Below are positions 1 to 6,697 of a DNA stretch of 25,012 bases, piece after piece. Within the stretch, counting starts at the first letter, position 1, and the number at the start of each line of letters is the position of its first letter. Origin of the DNA: DASUZD01 sp036377055. GTDB taxonomy: Bacteria; Actinomycetota; Thermoleophilia; Gaiellales; Gaiellaceae. A program made the position numbers and the translations under genes. The notes under the pieces were generated by a model. That model had not been told where the DNA came from. It was given only the letters and a program-made list of their open reading frames with translations, and made no database searches. Where the stretch lies: assembly GCA_036377055.1 (NCBI GenBank), contig DASUZD010000139.1, forward strand, positions 1 through 25,012, given 5' to 3'.

Positions 1-1
1 G

Positions 2-31
2 GGTGAGGCGACGGCGCACAAGCAGACGTGA
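2..31 (+). CDS. 3' end of an unidentified upstream gene (partial)
   Basis: An open frame enters from the left edge and ends at a TGA (29-31) that overlaps the GTG start of the next gene in a GTGA arrangement, the same junction seen repeatedly in this block. Only nine residues (GEATAHKQT) are visible, so no family can be named. From the neighbour, a menaquinone or haem gene is possible, but that is a guess. Confidence 0.35.
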   Translation, partial: GEATAHKQT

Positions 32-876
32 GCGTCTATGCCGCCCGCTTCGCCCGGCTCGTCAAGATCGAGCACACGGTCTTCGCGTTGCCGTTCGCTT
101 ACGTGGGCGCGTTCCTCGCGGTCGCAGACGTGCCGAGCGCGCACGACCTCTTCTGGATCACCGTCGCGATGGTCGGGGCGCGGTCGCTGGCGATGGCGCT
201 CAACCGGCTGATCGACGCCGAGATCGACGCGCGCAACCCGCGCACCGCCCTCCGCGAGCTGCCGAGCGGGCTGCTCTCCCGCGCCCAGGTGTGGGCGTTC
301 TCGCTGACGTCGCTCGCCGTGTTCCTCGTCGCGGTCTGGCAGCTCGACCCGCTCGTGCGCTGGCTCTGGCCGATCCCCGTCGCCGGGTTCGTGGTCTACC
401 CGTACCTGAAGCGGTTCACGTGGCTCGCGCACCTCTGGCTCGGAGCTGTGGACGGGCTCGCGCCGGTCGGCGCGTGGGTCGCGATCACCGGGCACTTGCC
501 GTGGGAGGCGTGGGCACTGGGCGCTGCCGTCGCGCTGTGGATCGCCGGGTTCGATCTCTTCTACGCGCTGTTCGACGTCGACGTCGACCGCGCGGAGGGC
601 CTGCACTCGTGGGCGACGCGCTTCGGCGAGAGCCGCGTGTTCGCCGGCGCCCGTGCCTTCCATGCGCTGACGGTCGCGCTGCTAGCGGTGGTCGGGCTCG
701 CGCTCGACGTCGGCGCTCTCTACTGGGCAGGTGTCCTCGCCGTGGCCGCGATTCTCGTCTACGAGCACACGCTCGTTCGTCCGGGCGACCTGCGGCGGCT
801 AGACGCGGCGTTCTTCACGACGAACGGCGTCATCAGCGTCGCGTTCTTCGTGTTCGTGCTGCTGGACGTCCTCTGA
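28..876 (+). CDS. mqnP: UbiA-family prenyltransferase (MqnP-like, menaquinone biosynthesis)
   Basis: This 282-residue integral membrane protein with about eight hydrophobic segments belongs to the UbiA superfamily, which attaches a polyprenyl chain to an aromatic acid. The first Asp-rich motif appears as NRLIDAEIDARNPRT near residue 60, and the second as the DVDVDRAEGLHS stretch near residue 187, both characteristic of 4-hydroxybenzoate/MqnP-type enzymes and thought to bind Mg-diphosphate. The GTG start overlaps the preceding stop, and the stop overlaps the ATG of ccmA (TGATG), so the genes are probably translationally coupled. Assignment to menaquinone synthesis (MqnP) rather than another quinone is inferred from lineage and from the neighbouring haem/cytochrome genes; the aromatic substrate cannot be read from sequence. 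Length is usual for the family. Confidence 0.88.
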   Translation: MSVYAARFARLVKIEHTVFALPFAYVGAFLAVADVPSAHDLFWITVAMVGARSLAMALNRLIDAEIDARNPRTALRELPSGLLSRAQVWAFSLTSLAVFLVAVWQLDPLVRWLWPIPVAGFVVYPYLKRFTWLAHLWLGAVDGLAPVGAWVAITGHLPWEAWALGAAVALWIAGFDLFYALFDVDVDRAEGLHSWATRFGESRVFAGARAFHALTVALLAVVGLALDVGALYWAGVLAVAAILVYEHTLVRPGDLRRLDAAFFTTNGVISVAFFVFVLLDVL

Positions 877-1460
877 TGATCCGCGCGCGCGCACTCGAGA
901 AGCGGTTCGGCGCGAAGCGCGTCCTGCGCAGCGTCGAACTCGATGTCGCGACCGGCGACTTCGCCGTCGTCACAGGGCCGAACGGCTCCGGCAAGACGAC
1001 GTTGCTCCGGCTCGTTGCCGGCCTGCTCGCGCCGACGGCAGGCGAGCTGGAGGTCGCAACCGAGCGCGCCGGGATCGGCTTCCTGTCGCACGAGCCGCTC
1101 GTCTACCGCGAGCTGACGCCGATCGAGAACCTCCAGCTCTTCGCGCGCCTCTATCGAATCCCGGAGCGCGGCGAGCGGATCGGGATGCTGCTCGAGCGGT
1201 TCGGCCTGTGGGAGGTGCGGCACGAGCGGGCCGGGACGTTCTCGCGCGGGATGCTGCAGCGCCTGGCGCTCTGCCGGACGCTGCTCCACGACCCCGGATT
1301 GCTCCTCCTCGACGAGCCCTTCAACGCTCTCGACGCCGCCGGTGCGGCTCTGCTCGAGCGCGAGCTTGCCGAGCTCCGCGGCGAGCGCACGCTCGTTGTC
1401 GCGACCCACGACCCGGCCAGGCTTGCCCCGCTCGAGAGCGCTCGATTGGCCCTGGCATGA
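876..1460 (+). CDS. ccmA: Haem exporter ATP-binding subunit CcmA-like (ABC transporter)
   Basis: The product is a 194-residue ABC ATPase. Walker A is GPNGSGKT at residues 34-41, followed by the FLSHEPLVYRELTPIENL region typical of CcmA, an FSRGMLQR signature that replaces LSGGQ, Walker B ending LLLLDEP and the switch His in ATHD. In system I cytochrome c maturation CcmA drives the CcmB/CcmC/CcmD complex that releases haem-loaded CcmE. The ATG start overlaps the UbiA stop, and the stop overlaps the ccmB start (ATGA). The frame is open further upstream inside the UbiA gene, but that part is an overlapping-frame artefact because the family homology begins at this ATG. An ABC-2 type ATPase of another function would look similar; adjacency to ccmB and ccmC settles the call. 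Confidence 0.9.
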   Translation: MIRARALEKRFGAKRVLRSVELDVATGDFAVVTGPNGSGKTTLLRLVAGLLAPTAGELEVATERAGIGFLSHEPLVYRELTPIENLQLFARLYRIPERGERIGMLLERFGLWEVRHERAGTFSRGMLQRLALCRTLLHDPGLLLLDEPFNALDAAGAALLERELAELRGERTLVVATHDPARLAPLESARLALA

Positions 1461-2098
1461 GCGGCTACGCCGGCGACGTCCTCGCGCTCGCGCGGAAGGA
1501 CTTGCTGCTCGAGCTCCGGGCGCGCGACACGTTGCCGGCAATGCTGCTCTTCGTCGTCACGGCGCTTGTCGTCTTCCACTTCGCGCTCCCGTCCGGCGCG
1601 TCCGAGACGGCAGCGAAGGGCCTGCTCTGGGTCGCCATCGTGTTCACGGCCCTGCTCGGCCTCGCGCGCGCATTCGTCGCCGAGCGCGAGCAGGGCCTGC
1701 TCGACGCGCTTGTGCTGTCGCCGGCCGACCGGAGCGCGATCTGGCTCGCGAAGAGCCTGGCGGTACTCGCGTTCCTCGCCGCGGCCGAGGTCGTCGCGCT
1801 GCCTGCGTTCTCGATCTTCTTCTCGGCCGTCGACGCGCCGACGGTCGCCGGTGTCGCCCTCGCCGATCTCGGGATCTGCGCGATCGGGACGCTCGTCGCG
1901 GCGATGTCGGTCGCGGGCCGCGCCCGCGAGCTCCTGCTCCCGCTCCTGTTCCTGCCGCTGGCGATCCCGGCGATTGCCGGCGGCGTCGGCGCAAGCGTCG
2001 CCGACGACCCAGCCCGCTACCTCGCCTTCCTCGGCCTGTACGACGCGGTCTTCGCGCTCCTCGCCTGGGCCTCGTTCGAGTACGTCGTCGTCGAATAG
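1457..2098 (+). CDS. ccmB: Haem exporter permease CcmB
   Basis: The product is 213 residues long with about six membrane helices, as usual for CcmB. The N-terminal segment ALARKDLLLELRARDTLPAM followed by a helix ending VVFHFALP matches the opening of the family (cytoplasmic amphipathic start, then TM1), and the RAFVAEREQGLLDALVLSP loop is also typical. It is the membrane partner of CcmA and acts in the cytoplasmic membrane in holo-CcmE release. The ATG lies within the last codons of ccmA. The TAG stop is followed after two bases by a perfect 11-bp hairpin, so transcription may partly end here before ccmC. Confidence 0.9.
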   Translation: MSGYAGDVLALARKDLLLELRARDTLPAMLLFVVTALVVFHFALPSGASETAAKGLLWVAIVFTALLGLARAFVAEREQGLLDALVLSPADRSAIWLAKSLAVLAFLAAAEVVALPAFSIFFSAVDAPTVAGVALADLGICAIGTLVAAMSVAGRARELLLPLLFLPLAIPAIAGGVGASVADDPARYLAFLGLYDAVFALLAWASFEYVVVE

Positions 2099-2100
2099 CA

Positions 2101-2125
2101 ACGGGGGAAACCATGTTTCCCCCGT
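2101..2125 (+). terminator. Perfect 11-bp hairpin between ccmB and ccmC
   Basis: ACGGGGGAAAC (2101-2111) pairs exactly with GTTTCCCCCGT (2115-2125) around a CAT loop. It starts two bases after the ccmB stop and is followed by a pyrimidine-rich run (2129-2139, CCCTTCTTCT). The run lacks a true T-tract, so attenuation or mRNA-end protection is as possible as termination. A smaller stem, TGGGC-GAA-GCCCA, follows at about 2153-2165. Confidence 0.55.
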
Positions 2126-2264
2126 GGGCCCCTTCTTCTGCGCGGCTGCACTATGGGCGAAGCCCACCTTCGGCGGTTGAGGTCGACGACAGGACCGCGC
2201 CTGGCGGGCGTTTCTCGAGCAAGCTTCAACGGGCGCGAGGCTCATTCTGCGATCCTTCGGGGTC

Positions 2265-2948
2265 GTGGACACGCTCAATCGGAATCGGCTGCCGGCACTT
2301 GCTGCGGCGGCTGGCATTCTCGTCGCGGTCGCGATCGCGATGATCTTCTTCTACGCGCCCGTGGACCAGGACGGCCTGAACCAGAAGATCTTCTACTTCC
2401 ATGTCCCGGTGGCGCTGACCGCGTACGCCGGCTTCGGCTGGGGCGCGTGGAAGGCGCTCCTCCATCTGTGGAAGGGGAAGCCCGGCGCCGACCTCGAGAG
2501 CTACGTCGCGATCCACCAGGGGATCATCTTCGGCGCGCTGACGCTGCTCACGGGATCGCTCTGGGCGCGCGTGCGCTGGGGCCACTGGTGGCTTTGGAGC
2601 GAAGATCAGCTCGTCCTCTTCCTCGTGCTGTTCCTCTTCTACTCGGCCTACTTCATGCTCCGCTTCTCGGTCGAGCCCGGCCGGATGCGGGCGAACCTCT
2701 CTGCCGTCTACGCGCTCTTCGGCGTCGTGCTGATTCCGATCAGCTTCGCCGCGATCCGGCTCGCGAAGGAGTACATCCACCCGATCGCCTTCACGAGCGA
2801 GGGGCCGCAGATGTCGGGTTCGCAGTTCCTCACGTTCTGCGTCTCGTGGGCGGCAATGCTCACGCTCCTGGCTGCGCTGTACCACCTCGAGCTGGCCGGC
2901 AAGCGGCTCGACGCGCGCCTGCGCGAGCTCCGGGAGTTGCTCGCATGA
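2265..2948 (+). CDS. ccmC: Cytochrome c biogenesis / haem handling protein CcmC
   Basis: The product is a 227-residue membrane protein with six hydrophobic helices. The first periplasmic His motif is KIFYFHVPVALT (near residue 47), and a second His in KEYIHPIAF corresponds to the second haem ligand of CcmC. The tryptophan-rich haem motif between them reads WGHWWLWSEDQLV; the family consensus is WGxWWxWDxRLT, so the Asp after the last Trp is replaced by Ser with an acidic pair following. CcmC loads haem on CcmE in the periplasm. The GTG start lies 166 bases after ccmB, following the hairpin at 2101, so this gene may have its own promoter, although I see no convincing one. The stop overlaps the ATG of the next small gene. 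Confidence 0.9.
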   Translation: MDTLNRNRLPALAAAAGILVAVAIAMIFFYAPVDQDGLNQKIFYFHVPVALTAYAGFGWGAWKALLHLWKGKPGADLESYVAIHQGIIFGALTLLTGSLWARVRWGHWWLWSEDQLVLFLVLFLFYSAYFMLRFSVEPGRMRANLSAVYALFGVVLIPISFAAIRLAKEYIHPIAFTSEGPQMSGSQFLTFCVSWAAMLTLLAALYHLELAGKRLDARLRELRELLA

Positions 2949-3094
2949 GCGTCGAGGAGAAGTACGTCGCCGCTGCGTACCTCGTCGTCTTCGTGGCCGT
3001 GCTCGTCTACCTGCTGATCATCTCGACGAAGCTGGCGCGGCTCGAGCGCGAGGTCGGCGAGCTCGTCGAGCGAGTCAAGGAGCAGCGTGGCTGA
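2945..3094 (+). CDS. ccmD: Small CcmD-like membrane protein
   Basis: The product has 49 residues: a short N-terminus, one membrane helix (about residues 9-27, AAYLVVFVAVLVYLLIIS) and a charged, coiled-coil-like tail (LARLEREVGELVERVKEQ). CcmD proteins share exactly this layout and help release holo-CcmE from CcmABC. Sequence conservation in the family is weak, so the call rests on size, topology and position directly after ccmC. The ATG overlaps the ccmC stop (ATGA), and the end overlaps the next GTG start by eight bases. Confidence 0.72.
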   Translation: MSVEEKYVAAAYLVVFVAVLVYLLIISTKLARLEREVGELVERVKEQRG

Positions 3095-3872
3095 GCTCTT
3101 GTTCTGGCCGGCGCTCCTCGCGTACAGCGAGGCGGCGGTCGCGTACGCGGGCAGCCTGCGCGACGCCGCGTACGGGCGCGCGGCGACCTGGGGCGTCCGG
3201 CTCGGCTGGCTCGCGCAGACGGCGCTGCTCGCGGCGCAGGCCGCCCGCGCCGACGGCTTCCCCTGGGACACGTGGGGCGGCTCGCTCAACCTCTTCGTCT
3301 GGCTCGTCGTCGGCGCGTACCTGATCTGGGGCTGCCGGCCGCGCTACCGCCTGCTCGGACTCGCGGTCGCGCCCGTCGCGGTCGCTTTGCTGATCGTGGC
3401 GAGGATCGGCGGCGGGACTGGGATCGGGGGCCGGAGCCACTACTCGAACCTCTTCCTCGTCCTCCACGTCGGCCTCGTCCTCGCGGCTTTCGCCGGCTTC
3501 ACGCTGGCCGCGGCGCTCTCCGCGCTCTACCTGTGGCAGGAGCGGCGGCTGAAGCGGCGCGCCCCCGGGATCCTGCGGCTGCGTGCGCCGTCGCTCGCGA
3601 CGCTCGACGCGGTGGTCGCGCGAACGGTCGCCGTCTCGCTGCCGACGCTGACGCTCGGGATCGCCGTCGGGCTCCTGCGCCTACGTCATTCGGGCGCCGG
3701 CCTCGACGCGGTGATCTGGCTCACGCTTGCCGCGTGGGTCGTCTACGGAGGGTTCCTCGTCCTCCGCTTCGGCGCCGGGTGGCGCGGGCGCCGCGCCGCC
3801 TACCTCGTCCTCGCCGGCTTCGCGCTCGTCGCGCTCGTGCGCGTCGGCCTCCCCGTCTCCCACTTCTCGTGA
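3087..3872 (+). CDS. HemX/CcsA-family membrane protein (cytochrome c assembly-like)
   Basis: This 261-residue protein has about eight membrane helices. The pattern PWDTWGGSLNLFVWLVVGAYL, the helix beginning LHVGLVLAAFAGFTLA and running into LYLWQERRLKRR, and the C-terminal GWRGRRAAYLVLAGF all match the HemX/CcsA (YpjD-like) group. The WWxWDxK haem motif expected before the last helices in true CcsA is degenerate here (DAVIWLTLAAWVVYGG with no WWD). It sits immediately before hemA with a GTGA overlap; in Bacillus hemX neighbours hemA and its product lowers HemA abundance. I therefore favour a HemX-type role in haem synthesis, though a cytochrome c assembly role alongside ccmABCD cannot be excluded. 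Confidence 0.75.
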   Translation: MAELLFWPALLAYSEAAVAYAGSLRDAAYGRAATWGVRLGWLAQTALLAAQAARADGFPWDTWGGSLNLFVWLVVGAYLIWGCRPRYRLLGLAVAPVAVALLIVARIGGGTGIGGRSHYSNLFLVLHVGLVLAAFAGFTLAAALSALYLWQERRLKRRAPGILRLRAPSLATLDAVVARTVAVSLPTLTLGIAVGLLRLRHSGAGLDAVIWLTLAAWVVYGGFLVLRFGAGWRGRRAAYLVLAGFALVALVRVGLPVSHFS

Positions 3873-5104
3873 CCACGCTCCGTCTCGTCGGCGTCTCGCA
3901 CCACAGCGCTCCGGTGGAGCTCCGGGAACGGGTCGCCTTCGATCGCGCGCAGGCAGGCGCGGTGGCGCAGAGGCTGGCCGATGAGGTCGGGGAGGCCGTC
4001 TGCCTCTCGACCTGCAACCGGACGGAGCTGTACCTCGCCGGCGAGGACGGCGCGGCTGCGGAGGCGCACGCCGCGGCCGTGCTCGAGCCGGCCGGCGCCG
4101 CTCTCTACCGGCTCCAGGACGAGGCGGCGGCGCTGCACCTCTTCCGCGTCGCTGCCGGACTCGACTCCATGGTCCCGGGGGAGGGCGAGATCCTCGGCCA
4201 GGTGAAAACGGCCTTCGAGGTCGGAGCGACCGGATCGTTCCTCGACCGGCTCTTCCGCCAAGCGCTTCACGCGGGCCGCCGTGCGCGAACGCAGACGGCG
4301 ATCGGCGAGAGCCCGGCGTCGGTCTCGTCGGCTGCGGCAGCGCTCGCGGAGCAGGTGTTCGGCGACCTGTCCGGCCGGACGATCTTGCTCGTCGGCGCCG
4401 GCAAGGTCAGCGACCTCGCCGCGCGCAACCTCCTCTCGCGCGGCGCGCGAATCGCGTTCCTCGCGAACCGGAGCGCCGACCGCGCCGAGGAGCTCGCGCG
4501 CCGGCTTGGCGCCGAGCCGCTCCCGCTCGAGCGCATCGCGCCGGAGCTCGCCCGCGCCGACGTGGTCGTGGCCTCGACGAGCGCGCCTGGCTTCGTCCTC
4601 GGTCGCGACGACGTCGCGGCGGTGCTGCGCGGTCGCCGCGGCCGGCCGCTCCTGTTCGTCGACCTCGCCGTCCCGCGCGATCTCGAGCCCGCGATCGGCG
4701 ACCTCGAAGGCTGTTACCTGTACGACATCGACGACCTGGAGGCGGTGGTCGCCGAGACGCTGGCCGGGCGCCGCCGCGAGGCCGAGCGCGCGGAGGCGAT
4801 CGTCGCGGAGGAGGCCGAGCGCTTCCGCGCGTGGCAGGCTTCGCTCGACGTCGTGCCGGCGATCGCGTCGCTGCGCGCCCGCGCGGAGGAGATCCGGGCG
4901 GCGGAGCTTCGGAAGGCGGAAGGACGGCTCGAGCGGCTGAGCGACGCCGAGCGGTCTGTCGTCGAGTCGATCACGTCGCAGATCGTCAACAAGCTCCTGC
5001 ACCTGCCCACTGTCCGGATGAAGCAGGCGGCTGCGGCAGCCGATGGGGTGCTTTATGCTGATGCGGTGCGCCACCTGTTCGGTCTCGGCGAGGACGATCG
5101 GTGA
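3869..5104 (+). CDS. hemA: Glutamyl-tRNA reductase
   Basis: The 411-residue enzyme reduces Glu-tRNA(Glu) with NADPH to glutamate-1-semialdehyde, the first committed step of C5-pathway tetrapyrrole synthesis. The N-terminal signature VGVSHHSAPVELRE and the catalytic Cys49 in LSTCNRTELY are present, as are the substrate-site motif GLDSMVPGEGEILGQVK, the NADPH fold GRTILLVGAGKVS, the DLAVPRD segment and a C-terminal dimerisation helix region ending SQIVNKLLHLPTVRMK. The start is GTG, overlapping the preceding stop. Its presence shows that this organism makes 5-aminolevulinate by the C5 route; the partner hemL is not in the window. Confidence 0.97.
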   Translation: MTTLRLVGVSHHSAPVELRERVAFDRAQAGAVAQRLADEVGEAVCLSTCNRTELYLAGEDGAAAEAHAAAVLEPAGAALYRLQDEAAALHLFRVAAGLDSMVPGEGEILGQVKTAFEVGATGSFLDRLFRQALHAGRRARTQTAIGESPASVSSAAAALAEQVFGDLSGRTILLVGAGKVSDLAARNLLSRGARIAFLANRSADRAEELARRLGAEPLPLERIAPELARADVVVASTSAPGFVLGRDDVAAVLRGRRGRPLLFVDLAVPRDLEPAIGDLEGCYLYDIDDLEAVVAETLAGRRREAERAEAIVAEEAERFRAWQASLDVVPAIASLRARAEEIRAAELRKAEGRLERLSDAERSVVESITSQIVNKLLHLPTVRMKQAAAAADGVLYADAVRHLFGLGEDDR

Positions 5105-5227
5105 CGGCGGCGCAGCGGCACCTCACGGGACGGCCGCTTCCGGTGCAGGCCCCCACGGCGTTTGTTCGCGTTCGCCCCGGCGGCGCCCGCGCCTGTGGTC
5201 AGACGAAGTTCGGCCGCGTCGTCTGCC

Positions 5228-6055
5228 GTGCTGCTTCGAGTCGGTTCGCGCGGCAGTAGGCTCGCGCTCACGCAGGCCGAGCTCGCGGCGGAGAGGCTGC
5301 GGCGGCCCGGCGTCGAGATCGCGCTCGTCCCGATCACGACCGCGGGCGACCGCGACCGCACGAAGCCGTTCGGCGAGATCGGGGCGCGCGGCGTCTTCGT
5401 CAAGGAGCTCGAAGAGGCTCTGCTCGGCGGCCGGATCGACGTGGCCGTCCACTCGGCGAAGGACATGACCTCGAGCGACGCGGACGGCCTCGTGGTCGGC
5501 GCGTACCTCGCTCGCGAGGATGCACGCGACGCGCTCTGCGGCGCGGGCTCGCTCCGGCCGGGGATGCGCATCGGGACGGCCTCGATCCGTCGCCGCGCCC
5601 AGTTGCTCGCGCTCGTACCCCAGCTCTCGATCGAGCCGCTGCGTGGAAACGTCGAGACGCGGCTCCGCAAGCGGGGAGAGCGGGGGCTCGACGCGGTCGT
5701 GCTCGCCGCGTGCGGCCTGGACCGGCTCGGGCTCGGCGGCGAGATCGGCAGGCGGTTCGAGCCGGACGAGCTCCTGCCGGAGGCGGGGCAGGGCGCGCTC
5801 GCGTTGCAGGTGCGCGCAGGCGACGAGGAGACGGTCGCCGACGCCGACGACCCCGAGACGCGGCGCCGTGTGGAGGCGGAGCGGCGGTGCGTCGCTACCT
5901 TCGGCGGCGGGTGCCTGTCGCCGGTCGCGGCCCATCACGACGGGAGCGTGCTGACCGCGCTCGTGGCCGACGAGGACGGCCGCTGGCTCGAGCGCCGGAG
6001 CGGCGATGACCCGGAGGCGGTCGCGCGTGAGCTGCTCGCCGCTGTCCCGGCGTGA
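5228..6055 (+). CDS. hemC: Porphobilinogen deaminase (hydroxymethylbilane synthase)
   Basis: The enzyme polymerises four porphobilinogens to hydroxymethylbilane. The N-terminus LLRVGSRGSRLALTQAE, the catalytic-Asp segment VHSAKDM (family HSxKDxP, with Thr in place of Pro here), the GTASIRRRAQL and RGNVETRL motifs, LPEAGQGALALQ and the dipyrromethane-binding Cys in FGGGC (about residue 229) are all present. I chose GTG 5228 because homology begins there. A TTG at 5162 would add 22 Ala/Pro-rich residues with no family support, and neither start has a clear ribosome binding site. With this start the protein has 275 residues, slightly short because the domain after the cofactor Cys is compact. 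The gap to hemA is 123 bases. The stop overlaps the next GTG (GTGA). Confidence 0.93.
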   Translation: MLLRVGSRGSRLALTQAELAAERLRRPGVEIALVPITTAGDRDRTKPFGEIGARGVFVKELEEALLGGRIDVAVHSAKDMTSSDADGLVVGAYLAREDARDALCGAGSLRPGMRIGTASIRRRAQLLALVPQLSIEPLRGNVETRLRKRGERGLDAVVLAACGLDRLGLGGEIGRRFEPDELLPEAGQGALALQVRAGDEETVADADDPETRRRVEAERRCVATFGGGCLSPVAAHHDGSVLTALVADEDGRWLERRSGDDPEAVARELLAAVPA

Positions 6056-6582
6056 AGGGCGCCGTGTTCGTGAGCGGGATCCCGGGCGCAGGCAAGACGA
6101 CGGTCTCGCGGCTCCTCACGCGCCGCCTGTCGCGCGCGGCGCACATCGAGAGCGACGCGATCCAGGACCTGATCGTCGCGGGCGGGCTCCACCCGCAGGA
6201 GGAGCCGCGGGAGGAGGCCGAGCGGCAGCTCCGGCTGCGGACGCGGAACGTCGCGATGCTCGCGGACAGCTTCGCCGAGCACGGCTTCACGCCGGTGGTC
6301 GACGACACGCTCGGCAGCCGCGGCCGGCTCGACGACTACCTCGGCGCGCTGCGCACGAGGCCGGTGTTCCTCGTCGTGCTTGCGCCGGGGCTCGAGGTCG
6401 CGGAGCGGCGGGACGCGGACCGGCCCGAGAAGACGGTGTTCCACATCTGGAGCCACCTCGAGCGCTCGATGCGGCGTGACCTCGCCGGACTCGGACTCTG
6501 GCTCGACAACGGCGCGCAGTCGCCCGATGAGACGGTCGCCGAGATCGAGCGCCGCCTCGAAGCCGAGGGCGCGATCGCGTGA
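6052..6582 (+). CDS. P-loop kinase / AAA_33-type ATP-binding protein of unknown substrate
   Basis: The product has 176 residues. Walker A is GIPGAGKTT at residues 9-17, followed by a DxxQ-like segment (ESDAIQDLIVAGG), a helical part rich in Glu/Arg, a FTPVVDDTLGSRGRL strand-loop and LVVLAPGLEVAERRDADR, which resembles the lid of nucleotide or chloramphenicol-phosphotransferase-like kinases. The fold suggests phosphoryl transfer to a small molecule, but the sequence does not show the substrate. It is wedged between hemC (GTGA overlap) and hemD (115-base gap), so it is co-transcribed at least with hemC. No haem enzyme with this fold is known to me, so its placement could mark either a new accessory role or a chance insertion. 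Confidence 0.75.
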   Translation: MKGAVFVSGIPGAGKTTVSRLLTRRLSRAAHIESDAIQDLIVAGGLHPQEEPREEAERQLRLRTRNVAMLADSFAEHGFTPVVDDTLGSRGRLDDYLGALRTRPVFLVVLAPGLEVAERRDADRPEKTVFHIWSHLERSMRRDLAGLGLWLDNGAQSPDETVAEIERRLEAEGAIA

Positions 6583-6697
6583 ACCGATCGGCACAGAATC
6601 GTCACCCGGCTGCCCCTGGTTGGGCGCTACCCTCGGGGTCATCCCCGGGTGGGTGGGGGATAGGGAAGGGACCGCGCGTGGCCCCGAAACGCAGGCC

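Noticed and set aside
3..875. N-terminal extension of the CcmA frame through the UbiA gene
   Set aside because: The translated part is Arg-rich out-of-frame UbiA sequence; CcmA homology begins at ATG 876.
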